From contig RWJK01000588.1 in assembly GCA_004335835.1 (NCBI GenBank), forward strand, positions 1 to 24,947: DNA of 24,947 nt, read 5' to 3'. Positions 1 to 9,579 of this stretch are shown piece by piece; position 1 is the stretch's first letter, and each line of letters opens with the position of its first letter. Source of the DNA: Scenedesmus sp. ARA3. Its lineage: Eukaryota; Chlorophyta; Chlorophyceae; Sphaeropleales; Scenedesmaceae. The position numbers and the translations under genes were made by a program. The notes below the pieces were generated by a model, which saw only the letters and a program-made list of their open reading frames with translations, was not told where the DNA came from and ran no database searches.

Positions 1-57
<57 letters not shown>
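1..57. repeat. (CAG)19 microsatellite
   Basis: Nineteen perfect CAG triplets open the window and are followed by CAT. In the sense of the minus-strand Ccs1 gene this is a CTG run, and it lies inside the intron that follows exon 6. The array may extend beyond the left edge. Confidence 0.97.
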
Positions 58-60
<3 letters not shown>

Positions 61-431
61 CGCGCGTCAATCAGCTGGCCGTCTTCTCGCGGCAGGACAA
101 TGGCATGCAGCTTCATGTCCAACGGGGGAGTCTTTTGAAATAACACCTATTATAAGCTCACACAAGAACGCGTGGCGGCCGGCCATCCCGCAGCGGCAAG
201 AAATCGCATACAGCTTTGAACCCAACAGAAAGTTTTGACCCAAACGACACCCAACAATAATGCTTACTTGAAATGCCGCGAGGCGGCCGGCCGTCCTCTG
301 GTGGCAGCTCCAGCGGCAGGAAAGTGGCATACAGCTTCGTACCCATCGGCACCCCAGGCCTGCCTTCTAATGAAGCCAGCGGCAAGTTGAATGAGCGCTG
401 CGGCAAGCCCGCCTTGCTGCTGCCAGCTGCC

Positions 432-467
<36 letters not shown>

Positions 468-3268
468 GCCTCGCTCTGCAGCTGCTGCAGCACCTGTCCG
501 GTGTTCTGTACTGCTGTACTGCCGGCCTCACTGCCAGATTGTACTGCTGCTGTAGTGCCTGGCTCCACGAGTCGAAGAGTGACGGCTGCGAGTGACCAGT
601 CAGTTTGGTACATTGTAACACCGTTATAACGGAAGGGGTCGTTCACGCTGATCCTCTTGGTGAGAAGTTCCTTGCCGTAGAAATCTCGCAGCGTGAGGTC
701 TGAGTAGAACTGCGCCACGCTGCCGTCCGGCCGCGTGTCGATTGTGAACTTGTTGACCTGGCAGCCAGAGCAGCAGCAGCAGCAGCAGCAAGCGCATTGA
801 TCTGATGCACCCTGTAATGATCAGCATGCGAACCCTGCCTGCCGCTAGAAACGGTATCAACTCCTGACACGACAACTAGCACCAGCACTGTGTAGCGCAC
901 GAACTTCCGCAACACGACGCATGAAAAAGCTAGCACTTGTGTGAGCAGGCGCAATCATTTCATGTAATCACCTGCAGCACGGTGTCTGCCCCTGCCGGGT
1001 AGCTGGCGAGGCTGCTGGCTGGGCGCAGCGCACCCATCCCCACCACATCACCAGGATGCCGTTATTGGTAGTTGAAACCTCAATTGAACGTCTCCCTATC
1101 AGCAAAACTACTATTGCATCACCAGAACCATGTTATCACCAACCATACTTGATGGGCTCACCTGCAGCACAGTGTCTGCCCCAGCCGGGTAGCTGGCGAG
1201 GCTGCTGGCTGGGCGCAGCGCCTGCCCCACCACAAACTCCTGGCCCTCGGGGCACATGGCGGTGCCCTTCCAGGTGCCAAAGCCACTCCACGCCGTGCCT
1301 GCAGAGCAATAAAATTCAACACCCATTTTGAAGATACTCAAGACACCCAATATGAAGATACTCATGCAGCTTCATTGCAAGTTGTGCTCGCATGAGTAAG
1401 TGGGTGTACCCACTGCAGCAGGTGCAAACGTGTGCGGCAGGCAGGATGGCAGCTGCAAATTTGCACCCCGCCTGAACTGCAATCCCCACCTGCCAGGCAC
1501 ATCAGCAGCGCGATGTGCACTCCAATCGGCCCTAGCCGCCCCGCAAGCCCCTTGAAGGCGTACAGCTGCCCGTCTTGCAGGAAAACTTGGTAGCTCTTGG
1601 CTGCCAGCTGAGACGCCACGTCAGACAGGCGAGCCGAGGGCAGCACCTGCGGTGTGCCCTGCTTGCGCAGCGCCAGCGGAGTTGAAGCGAAGCGCCAGCG
1701 CTGCGCCACCTGCAGGGAAAAAGGCGGGAGGATGAGGCAAGATGTAAGCTTTTCTAAAGGCATCTGCGGCGTGCCCTGCTTGCGCAGCGCGAGCGGAGTT
1801 GAGGCGAAGCGCCAGCGCTGCGCGACCTGCAGGAAAGAGCCAGCACCGCGTCAGCAACCACCCATATGCTGGGTAAACTACCGTCGTACCTTGGTTTTCG
1901 GCAGCTGTGTGGTGTGGCTGCGGGCCGCCAACGAAGCACCCAGCAGCGCTACTGCTGCCCATGACCACCAAGGGACGTCACAAGTGCAACACGCACAGCT
2001 GCACTGCATTGCATCGCGCTTTTACAGGATGCTTCCTCAGACTCTGTGCACAGCTGCAATGCTGGCTTATCTGCCTACCTTTGCTGTTGGCAGCTGTGTG
2101 GTGTAAGTGCAGGCCATCAGCGAAGCACCCAGCAGGCCAATTGCTGCGTAGAAGTACCATGCGGAGTAGATGTGGTCCAGCTGCAGCAGCAGCAGCAGCT
2201 GGTAGTCCAGGAACCCCAGCACCTTGTCGCCCTCTGTGGGGTAGTTGGAGAGGTAGTACTCCAGGCCCTGCGAGGCAGGCGGCAGCAGCAGCAGCAACAG
2301 GTTTCAAATTTTAAATATGCAGAGGTAAGGAACACCTTGTCGCCCTGTGTGGGGTAGTTGGTGAGGTAGTACTCCAGACCCTGGCAGGCAGGCGGCGGCA
2401 GCAGCAGCAGCAGCAGCCACAGGGTTCAATTATCATGCAGAGGTAACGAATCCAGCACCTTGTCGCCCTCTGTGGGGTAGTTGGTGAGGTAGTACTCCAG
2501 GCCCTGCAGGCCATGTGCAGCATCAGCAACAGCAGCAGCACGTCAGCTGTTGCTACAAGGTGCCCTACTGCAGAGCAAATCTATGCTGCATATGTGGACG
2601 GCCAGATGTATAGACATCAAATCATGGTTGCTGCTGCGCTGCTGCTGCTGCTGCTGCTGCCGCGCTCACCTTGTTTTGTGGGATGATGGTGCCCAGTGCA
2701 GACAGGCCTGTGATGACAGCCATGATGCCGATGGCTCTTGGCAGTGATGCAAGCTCCTTCAGCACCTTGCGGCTCACAACTTTAAACAGGTCTGGCTGAG
2801 CCACTGCTGCTGCTGCTGCTCCTGCATCTGCAGGCGCTTCTGTGCTGGTCTGTAAGCTGACCTGCTGCTGCTGCTGCTGTTGTTGTTGCAGGGGCTGGCT
2901 GCTGGCCTGTTTTGCAGGTGTGCTGGAGCTGACATCAGGCGCTGGCGTGACTGAGATTGGCTGCCGCCGCTGCTTGCTGCCTGCAAGTCACATGGCAGAA
3001 CATGACATGTAGGCAGGTGGTTAACGGTGGTAGTGGCAGCGCCACTGGCAGCAACAGCAGCAGCAGCAGCACCAGCAGCAACAATGACAGCACACCCACT
3101 AGCAATGCCACAGGCGTGGTATGCAATTCAAAAAGAGGTAAAGCAATTCCTATCAGATAGTTGTAGCTTACCTCCTGCTCGAGAGATTGTCAGCATCCTG
3201 CTGCCAGGACGTGTCAGGCAGCTGCATGGCCACTGTGCCCTCAGAGACCCCTGCATGGTGGCTTGCAT
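1..3268 (-). CDS. CCS1: Ccs1/ResB-type cytochrome c biogenesis protein, plastid (3' partial)
   Basis: Ccs1 works with CcsA in system II cytochrome c maturation, delivering and ligating haem to apocytochromes f and c6 on the lumen side of thylakoids. Six exons are supported: 3268-3172, 2980-2670, 2267-2079, 1709-1490, 1298-1162 and 757-268. All junctions are GT-AG and all phases agree, giving 481 codons plus one base. Exon 1 plus a poly-Gln stretch resembles a transit peptide. Family signatures follow in order: LPRAIGIMAVITGLSALGT (first membrane segment), YYLSNYPTEGDKVLGF, LGASLMACTYTTQLP, YAFKGLAGRLGPIGVHIALL (its membrane-embedded His may be the conserved one; inference), then the soluble part with VNKFTIDTRPDGSVAQFYSD and ISVNDPFRYNGVTMYQTDWS. 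Exon 6 ends at PPRGIS with donor GTAAGC. The C-terminal exons (ARD..SVV to the end in homologues) are not in the window. The start is the first ATG at 3268; an in-frame ATG lies at 3256. Several exons have diverged partial copies in the flanking introns. Confidence 0.9.
60..240 (-). repeat. Two decayed copies of the end of Ccs1 exon 6
   Basis: The end of exon 6 (about 268-350), encoding KLYATFLPLELPPEDGRPPRG, recurs twice in the following intron. One copy is at about 155-240 and reads KAVCDFLPLRDGRPPR. The other is at about 60-130 and is more decayed. The repeated core on the plus strand is GGCCGGCC(G/A)TCC..., then AGCGGCA.GAAA..GCATACAGCTT. Both copies have small indels and look like pseudo-exons. 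Confidence 0.75.
965..1036 (-). repeat. Copy of the end of Ccs1 exon 5 with its donor side
   Basis: This block matches 1156-1222 almost base for base through CACCTGCAGCAC, GTGTCTGCCCC and GCCGGGTAGCTGGCGAGG, ending in GGGCGCAGCG. The original encodes the end of exon 5 (LRPASSLASYPAGADTVLQ) and its splice donor. The copy lies downstream in intron 5. Its donor sequence has changed from GTGAGC to GTGATT. Confidence 0.88.
1765..1835 (-). repeat. Copy of the start of Ccs1 exon 4 with its acceptor
   Basis: This block matches 1645-1712, where exon 4 begins (VAQRWRFASTPLALRKQGTP). The copy lies upstream of the real exon in gene sense, inside intron 3. It keeps an acceptor of the form CTTTCCTGCAG before GTCGCGCAGCGC. 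It reads VAQRWRFASTPLALRKQGTPQ and then diverges. The exon at 1709 is chosen because it runs on into the rest of the domain. Confidence 0.88.
1893..1950 (-). repeat. Copy of the end of Ccs1 exon 3 with its donor
   Basis: The end of exon 3 (about 2079-2135, LGASLMACTYTTQLPTAK) recurs in intron 3 as a block reading LGASLAARSHTTQLPKTK, followed by its own donor-like GTACGA. The shared plus-strand core is GGCAGCTGTGTGGTGT, then GAAGCACCCAGCAG. ACTTACACC of the exon corresponds to AGCCACACC in the copy. Confidence 0.85.
2330..2515 (-). repeat. Two copies of the start of Ccs1 exon 3 with acceptors
   Basis: The acceptor-proximal part of exon 3 (2217-2267, GLEYYLSNYPTEGDKVL) recurs at about 2330-2385 and 2455-2508, both inside intron 2 upstream of the real exon. 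Both copies read G(L/V)EYYLTNYPT(E/Q)GDKVL, preceded by a CTGCCTGCCAG or CATGGCCTGCAG sequence that could act as an acceptor. Both share a Thr where the exon has Ser, so they look like sister copies. CAG/CTG runs separate the units. Confidence 0.9.
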
Positions 3269-3758
3269 GCGGGAAGTAACAACCCAGAAAGTATGCTGAT
3301 GCTGTAAGAATTAAAATTTGCTGATAGCAGCTTCAATGGGCCATGTGAAGTCGCAGACAAAGACAGGCAAGGTGCGAAAGGAAGAGAGATGACACAAATC
3401 AAACCCGAATCGACCGCGTTGAGAATCCAAATGCGTAAAGCAACTAGTTTGCATCTACAGTAGTTGATGCTGCAGTGTCGCTGGTACATGCGGAATGGTA
3501 CACCGGTGCGGCATTTGTGTGCGGGTGACAGATGAGCCGTTCAATGCCCTGAAATTACCTGAAAGTATTTGTTTGTAACGTCTGCATTTCTATACTACAA
3601 TTATAGCGTACAGAGCATCTATTCCAGCCTACGCTTGACTGCTACTGCTGCAGTTTCTTCTTGCGTCTTGTTCACTTCACGCCTCCAGGGACAACCCATA
3701 CAGCAATAATTTTACTTCAACAATCATTTCCTGAATCTCACGTCTATACAGTGGTCGG
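3269..3758. promoter_or_regulatory. Divergent intergenic region between Ccs1 and the O-methyltransferase
   Basis: About 490 nt separate two head-to-head start codons, so the stretch must hold both 5' UTRs and promoters, possibly as a bidirectional promoter. It is more AT-rich than its surroundings. I see no coding exon in it and no TATA box or named element that I can defend. Confidence 0.45.
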
Positions 3759-6488
3759 ATGCAACACACCAGCCTGCATCAATTGAGGCCCTTGACAACA
3801 CCACACTTGGCATGGCCATCAGGCCTGCACAACTGCAGCAACAACAGCTGCAGAAGCAGCTCTAGAATGTTTTCAAAGTCCCAGCAGACAGCTCTTCAGC
3901 AGCAGCAGAGCAGCCGGGGGTGTATGTTGCGTGCAGCAGCAAGAACGTGCGCCAGCTTAGGCCTGACACAGCAGCGGCTGCTGACTCAGGTGCCACAGCA
4001 CAGTGCAGTCTGCGCAGTAAGCAGCTTGCATGCCTTTAAACAGGCTTGCAGAAAAACTCCTTGCAGCCGCAGTAGCAGCAGCAGAGTTAGCAGGCAATCA
4101 TCATCAGCTGCTGCCGGCGATGCATGCTGCAGCGGCAGCAGCAGCGGCAGCAGCAGCAGCAGCAGCAATGCTGCAGCCTCAACAGCCACCGACAACAGCA
4201 GCAGCAGCAGCAGCAAGCCGCCCAAGCGGCAGCGTAGCAGTGCAGCAGGCGATGCCTGGGTAGTCAACAAGGAGCCAATCAGTACTGCCATGAGCCAGCA
4301 GCTGTACAGCTACCTGCTGGCACACACGCGTGAGCCGCAAGTCCTGCAAGAGCTGCGGCTGGAGACGGCAGGGATGCAGGGTGGGCACATGCAGGTGGGA
4401 TGTGCAAGATGGGGGCATGACCTTTTGCAAACAGTGGCATGGTTGTGTGGGTAGGCGGTGCTGCTGCTGCGCTTATCAGCTGTAGCTGGGAACTGCAGAG
4501 CTGCAGGGCGGACACATGCAGGTGAGAGGGGTGAGATGACAAATCAAAAGCCAGCAGCTGTACAGCTATCTGCTGGCACGCACGAGTGAACCGCAAGTCC
4601 TGCAAGAGCTGCGGGTGGAGACGGCAGGGCTGCAAGGTGGGCACATGCAGGTGAGACGTTAGGGCCTAGAGGGTATATAGGTGCTGCTGCTGGTGGCGCT
4701 GGTGCTAGTGCTCGTACGGGCCGTGCAGCTACGTTGGATACATGAGGATGAGGCGTTGCATCGTTGCTGCTGCTCAGATCAGCTGTGGCTGGAGACGGCA
4801 GGGCTGCAAGGGTGGCACATGCAGGTGAGAGAGATGGGGTGGCATGACGTCATGCAGTCAACATTAATGCAATGCTCAAGCGACGCCAAGGCAGGGCCGG
4901 CAGGACAGCTGCTGTGTGCTTGCATGTTCTGCATCCGCTGCATACCAACTGCTGCCAGCTCCGTGATGTGTCAGCAATGCTCTGTCCAGCGACCGCAACC
5001 ACCAGTGAGATTGTCAAATTGTCACGTGATGACATGTTACGTGCCCGCAGATCGCACCCGAGCAGGGCACACTGCTGTCGCTGCTGGTGCAGCTGCTGGG
5101 CGTGTCCTCAGCCATTGAAATAGGAGTGTTCACCGGCTACTCTTCGTTGGCTGTGGCGCTGGCGCTACCCCCTGATGGCAGGCTGGTGGCGTTTGATCGA
5201 GATCCAGTCAGCATGGAGGTGGCCCGCAGGTGAGGGGATGATACGGGCTGTTTGGCGTGTTCACCGGCTATTCTTCACTGGCAGTGGCTCTGGCGCTGCC
5301 GCCTCATCGCAGGCTGGTGGCATTTGACAGGGACCCAGTCAGCATGGAGGTGGCTCGCAGGTGAGAGGGGGTCAACAGTGTATGATGGTGTACTGTTGAA
5401 ATAATATGTTATGCATTTTTGTGCTTTGCATGTTGATGCTGGCGGTGGCGCTGGCGCTGCCGCCTCATTGCAGGCTGGTTGCCTTTGACAGGGACCCGGT
5501 CAGCATGGAGGTGGCTCGCAGGTGAGACGGGATCACCAGTGTATGAGAGTGTACTGTTGGAATCACATGTTATGCATTCTATGCTTTGCATGTTGATGCT
5601 GGCAGTGGCGCTGGCGCTGCCGCCTCATGGCAGGCTGGTGGCATTCAACCGAGACCCAGTCAGCATGGAGGTGGCCCGCAGGTGCGGGTACTGCTTGTAG
5701 CATTCTATGAGTTGTTGTTATATGGCATCATACACTGTTGAGGCTGCTGGCGGTGCGCTGGCGCTGCCGCCTGGTGGCAAGTCACAGGGACCCAGTCAGC
5801 ATGGAGGTGGCTCGCAGGTGAATATTTTTGAATCAACAATTATTTTCAACATGATTTAATACTGGCTGCGGCCGACATGATGTGGGCCTTGCAGGAATGC
5901 ACGATGTGCTGCAGATATTACTCGCTCGCGCACAACACCAGGTGGTTGCTGTGTCCCGGGTAGGAACCCGTAGCCCTCAGCCCTAGGAGCCTCAGAGTTG
6001 TGTGCCACAGCTGCGGGTGGTGCGCAGCATGCCGTCTGTGGATCTTGCATTGCACAGCCCCTGTGCACAAGTTGCGTCGGCTGTTCTCAAGCTGCTGCAA
6101 TAATATGTTGATGCGCTGCTTGCTTGGCCGCAGGTACTGGGCAAAAGCCGGCGTCTCAGACAAAGTGGACGGCCGGCTCGGCCCTGCACTTGAAGGCCTG
6201 CAGCAGCTGCTGCAGCAAGAAGGCCCCGGCAGCTTCGATTTTGCATTCATAGACGCTGACAAGCGCGGCTACCAGGCCTATTTCGAGCTGTGCCTGCAGC
6301 TTGTAAAGCCTGGCTGCTGCATTGCGGTTGATAACGTGTTATTTTACGGCAAGGTGGCAGATGCAGCAGTGAATGATAAGGCCACGCTGGCGCTGCGGCA
6401 GTTCAACAAGGATTTGATGGCCGATGAGCGCGTGTCGTTTAGTATTGTGCCAATTGGGGATGGCATGGCACTTTGCCGCAAGCAGTAA
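3759..6488 (+). CDS. SAM-dependent O-methyltransferase, CCoAOMT-like (family 3)
   Basis: The protein belongs to the cation-dependent class I O-methyltransferases, which methylate catechol-type hydroxyls using S-adenosylmethionine; its substrate cannot be told from sequence. Three exons, 3759-4394, 5051-5229 and 6134-6488, join in frame (phases 0 and 2) to 389 residues ending in TAA. The first 165 or so residues are a low-complexity Ser/Gln/Ala-rich extension, possibly a transit peptide. The enzyme domain then begins with SQQLYSYLLAHTREPQVLQE. Exon 2 holds the SAM-binding motif AIEIGVFTGYSSLAVALALP and LVAFDRD. Exon 3 holds FDFAFIDADKRGYQAYFE (the metal/catalytic Asp region) and IAVDNVLFYGKV, and ends with GDGMALCRKQ as is typical of the family. 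The start is the first ATG of the frame; ATGs further in (for example 3867) are possible. Introns 1 and 2 hold diverged copies of the ends of exons 1 and 2. Confidence 0.92.
4476..4830 (+). repeat. Three copies of the end of O-methyltransferase exon 1 with donors
   Basis: The end of exon 1 (4292-4394) recurs in intron 1. One short copy is at about 4478-4521, a long one at 4549-4650, and a short one at about 4779-4824. The long copy reads SQQLYSYLLARTSEPQVLQE, the same as the exon at most positions and fully open. Each copy ends in CACATGCAG followed by a GTGAGA donor at 4522, 4651 and 4825; the used donor at 4395 is GTGGGA. The copied donors therefore look closer to the common GTGAG form than the used one. 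Confidence 0.92.
5253..5822 (+). repeat. Four copies of the end of O-methyltransferase exon 2 with donors
   Basis: The end of exon 2 (about 5126-5229) recurs four times in intron 2. Donor-like GT sites lie at 5361 (GTGAGA), 5522 (GTGAGA), 5682 (GTGCGG) and 5818 (GTGAAT), against the real donor at 5230 (GTGAGG). The first three copies keep an open frame reading LAVALALPPH.RLVAF(D/N)RDPVS and then MEVARR. The last has lost an internal segment. Copies 3 and 4 also share about 70 nt of upstream intron sequence (TTATGCATT...CTTTGCATGTTGATGCTGGC), so the repeat unit is exon tail plus intron. Confidence 0.96.
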
Positions 6489-6508
6489 ATGGCGCTGCTG
6501 GCAGTGGC

Positions 6509-6513
6509 TGTAA
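6509..6513 (+). terminator. TGTAA polyadenylation-type motif after the O-methyltransferase
   Basis: TGTAA lies 21 nt after the TAA stop. TGTAA is the usual polyadenylation signal in volvocalean and related green algae, which supports both the stop and the lineage. A signal so close to the stop would give a very short 3' UTR. Confidence 0.5.
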
Positions 6514-7870
6514 CAGAACACAAGAAAGGGTCCTAGTGCCATTGTCACTATAAAATGGTGCGGCTAGCAGGGAATCGGCACGCTAGCAGAGACTGCTGCG
6601 GCTGGCGGCGAGTGCTGCGGCCAGAAATCAGTGACGCTGTCAGCAACAAATGGCATCCACGCATCCTGCTGGTGCGGCAAAATTGCAGCTTTACAGCAGC
6701 ATGGGTCAAGAACTACTGTTCATAACGAGCACCATGCGAGCTCAGCACTGCTGCTTCATAGAGCAGCTCTGGTGCAGGGGTTGGACAAGGCTCCGCGCGT
6801 GCTAGACAAGTATGAAAGTGGAAATGAATCACTTTGATACCCCGTAACCAGCCAACTCACGCTGAACGAAGCAGCTGTGCGGGTAGTTCTGTCGGCGCCA
6901 ATGTCGTCCTGCATTCCCGCCTCAGCCTGAGTAGCACCTTTCGCCGCCAAAATAACAGAAAGCATTCATTGTATACGTGATTTGGTTTATAAAAAAGCAC
7001 GGAGGTGCGGGGCTGCTCACAGCGAAAGCACGGCAAACAGAGCTGCACTGTAGCAGTCACTGCTACGGTAGCCACACAACTGATGCACCCCTTGCTGCAC
7101 CATCTCACACGGGATGAGCAGCATCTGACTTCAGGTGCAGCACAATTAACAATATGAGCACCAGCCGTGGGCAGTAGCACCGGCATGGCGTGAATGCAGT
7201 GCTCTGCCTGGGCTTGCTAGACTGTGAGCAGCAACAGCTCCATGACAGCTGTCAGCCTGCAGGCGCCTTGGGCCCAGCCACCTGCTGCCGATGAAGCTGT
7301 GTCTGCATTGGCAGTCTCTGCAGCAGGTGACGAGCTGTGAGCTGTCAAGCAGCAGTCAATTCAGCACTGCTGTGTCTGGTGGCGCCGGACTCTGGCATGG
7401 TAGGGCAGAGCACTGCTACATCACCATGGCAGCACTATTAGTGCTCCAAAGCGCTTTTCGTGATAAGTATTGTGCTTTGAGCTGAGCCATGTGGGCCTGG
7501 TGCAGCTGGCGCTGCCACACCTCTGGGGTGCTGCTGCTGGTGGCACTGTGTTTACTGTTGTTTCCATGTGAGCAGCCTCGCACCTCGCCGATTTTCACAT
7601 ACCAGTTACTTACTCTTTTAATCGTGATGAAACAGCAACTAATGCAGAAGACGCCACTTCAGGTGGAAGACAAATACGCACCCAAACTGGCGCCGAATGA
7701 GCTCCCAGGCCAGCAACTCAAAATCAGCTCGTTCGTGAGCTTTGCAGCGCCTGAAGTTTAATGTTTGCAGGCAATTAAACAAGTTCAAACAGCAATGCGT
7801 GCGAGTGATGCACTGCAGGTTGAACCTCACAGCAGCTGCCCCACGACACCATAGACTGTGTTACGGTACG
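6514..7870. other. Intergenic region, no gene recognised
   Basis: About 1.36 kb with only short open frames, lower GC than the neighbouring genes and no recognisable domain. It holds the inverted-repeat pair described separately. The 3' UTR of the minus-strand HVA22-like gene probably occupies its right end. Confidence 0.6.
6857..7745. repeat. Diverged inverted-repeat pair
   Basis: Two segments in opposite orientation share blocks. The reverse complement of 7003-7022 matches 7568-7586 (GTGAGCAGCC(C/T)CGCACCTC). Further blocks around TGGCGCCGA (6892-6900 inverted, 7687-7695) and AGCT.CGTTC...GTGAG occur at matching spacing. The conceptual translations share CEQPRTS and LAP(T/N)ELP. A decayed fold-back or MITE-like element, or inverted copies of an old gene fragment, would explain this. 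Overall identity is modest. Confidence 0.4.
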
Positions 7871-7875
7871 TTACA
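7871..7875 (-). terminator. TGTAA-type motif downstream of the HVA22-like gene
   Basis: TTACA on the plus strand reads TGTAA in gene sense, about 152 nt after the proposed stop at 8027. The position suits a green-algal polyadenylation signal, but a single pentamer is weak evidence. Confidence 0.35.
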
Positions 7876-8026
7876 CACTCCACTCAACAAGGAGTGGGAG
7901 CCCCTATCAGGAGCTAACGACATGCTCATAAAGACGAGGACTGGAACCCCAAATCAGGAGCCAACAAAATCATCTTTGCGGCAATGGTTTTCCACGAGAA
8001 GTACTGTCACCCAGGGCCAGCAGTGC

Positions 8027-8989
8027 TCAGACAAAGCTTTTGTAGAGTGCATCCCAAGCCTTTTCGCAAAACCCCTCCTGTGCCAACAAGTAGCCAACCA
8101 TTCGAACTGCTGCATACATAAGCAGACACTCAACACCATACTTGGACTCGGTCGGATGAGCCTCATGACGGCATATGCATATGACAATGGCTGCGCATAC
8201 TTCCAGCCCAATCAGGACAGGAGTCGTTTTTGTCACACCCAACACCTCTGTCCATAAAAGTGGCAGGGCCAGCAAACAACAGAAAGTCCACAGCGCCCGC
8301 TGCAAATCGTCAAGGTCAGACTGCGAAACAGCAGCAGCAGCGGGCCGCCGCTGCCAGCGGCGGCGGCAGCAGCAGTAGCATGGATGAACGTGTGCAATTA
8401 AAAGAAGTGTGAGTGGATTCATACTATGTAAATGCGTAAGCTGGGTTTAAATGTCTTGTCAGGTACCTGCATGTCAGCAGCAACCCCAAAAACTCCTGCA
8501 AAAACTCAAGATACCTCAGACAACTCAAACATCGCAACTACAAACAAGTTGTAAGCAGCAAGTCAACCTCACAAGTATCAGACACCAAACTGTGCACAGC
8601 AGCCATTTAATTAAACGTCCAGCTTACCGACTTCAGCATCCAAGTCCACATCGCAGTATTTGAATCGCGTCACCCCTCACCTGATACGTGGGTACTAGCT
8701 TTCTGAGGAACGGGGCTAGCCCCTGGTCATATACCCACAGTGCCAGCTGTGTGTTGGGGTGGGGTACCACAGGGCCACCACGAACCCTAGCTTCATGGTG
8801 TAGTATACGGCTGCGTAGCCAAAGCGCCAGCTAAGCACGCAATCCAGGGCAGTGTGGCAGCAGGAGTAGATGGCTAGGACGATCCAGTAGACGGCCCAGT
8901 TGTGGACTTCCACATCATCAGGCCTGCCTGAGTGCTTGAGAGACTTGAAGGTAAGGTAGGCTGTTGTGCGGAAGCGACGACCGCAGCAT

Positions 8990-9036
<47 letters not shown>

Positions 9037-9040
9037 GCGA

Positions 9041-9093
<53 letters not shown>

Positions 9094-9094
9094 C

Positions 9095-9126
<32 letters not shown>

Positions 9127-9579
9127 CAAGCAGAACAAGCAGCAGCAGCAGCAGGTTGGATGAGCAAGTGCAAAGGCTGCGAGCCAAGTGGCCTAGGCCT
9201 GATTGATGGGCCAGTTAAAGAAGTGCGTGCTTTCTGAGTATCACAGTGCAGCATGATTTCCACAAGACAGCCTGCATATCAGGTGACTGGTCGTGTTGTT
9301 GACCAAGCTGAAGCAGGTGTTCAGGCTTGCCACGTGAGGGTAGACATGCCAGGCTTTTTAAGACAGGCGACAGGCACATGTCCAGCCTTGCATTGCTGTG
9401 TATCAATACAACGTTTCAATACTTACATGGATCGCTGCCTGCTACTGTGTGCAACTGCATGCAGCATGCACAGCTGTCTGGCCAGCCATTTCACCAGCAG
9501 GCACCTCACCTGGCACGGCGTAGGCAATGAAGCCGTACGTCATTGAGTACAGCAGTGCAACGACACTCAAAGCCGCCAT
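8027..9579 (-). CDS. HVA22/TB2/DP1 (REEP-like) ER membrane-shaping protein, with apparent frameshift
   Basis: HVA22/REEP proteins insert hairpin membrane segments into the ER and bend tubules. Exon 1 (9579-9510) encodes MAALSVVALLYSMTYGFIAY and AVP. Exon 2 (8960-8681) continues AYLTFKSLKHSGRPDDVEVH, NWAVYWIVLAIYS and FGYAAVYYTMKLGFVVALWY. The P-A-Y-TFK and W-YW signatures and the hydrophobic pattern are typical of the family. In exon 2, near 8760, the frame then ends in a stop at about 8716. Family-like sequence resumes one frame over as NTQLALWVYDQGLAPFLRKL up to donor GTGAGG. A single missing C in the C4-A-C4 run would explain this. A possible exon 3 (8320-8027, beginning SDLDDLQRALW) has a strong acceptor (CTGCTGTTTCGCAG) and the right phase, and encodes hydrophobic segments, but I cannot match it to the family. 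The family call is firm; the gene end is not. Confidence 0.72.
8988..9154. repeat. Imperfect (GCA)n tract in HVA22-like intron 1
   Basis: About 165 nt of GCA/CAG triplets with occasional ACA, AAC and CAA interruptions. In sense of the minus-strand gene it is a CTG-rich run ending about 28 nt before the acceptor of exon 2, so it may serve as or next to the pyrimidine tract. Long poly-Ala, poly-Ser and poly-Gln frames here are artefacts of the repeat. Confidence 0.95.

Noticed and set aside
5126..5822. CRISPR-like array or satellite
   Set aside because: The repeats are protein-coding exon tails with splice donors in a eukaryotic gene, with unit spacing of 131-161 nt and no spacer/repeat structure.
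7742..8257. 171-codon plus-strand frame
   Set aside because: It has no recognisable motif, and its right part overlaps the better supported minus-strand HVA22-like exon 3. It is kept only as a remote possibility.
8932..9263. Long poly-Ala, poly-Ser, poly-Gln and poly-Leu open frames on both strands
   Set aside because: They are translations of one (GCA)n tract that lies inside an intron of the HVA22-like gene.
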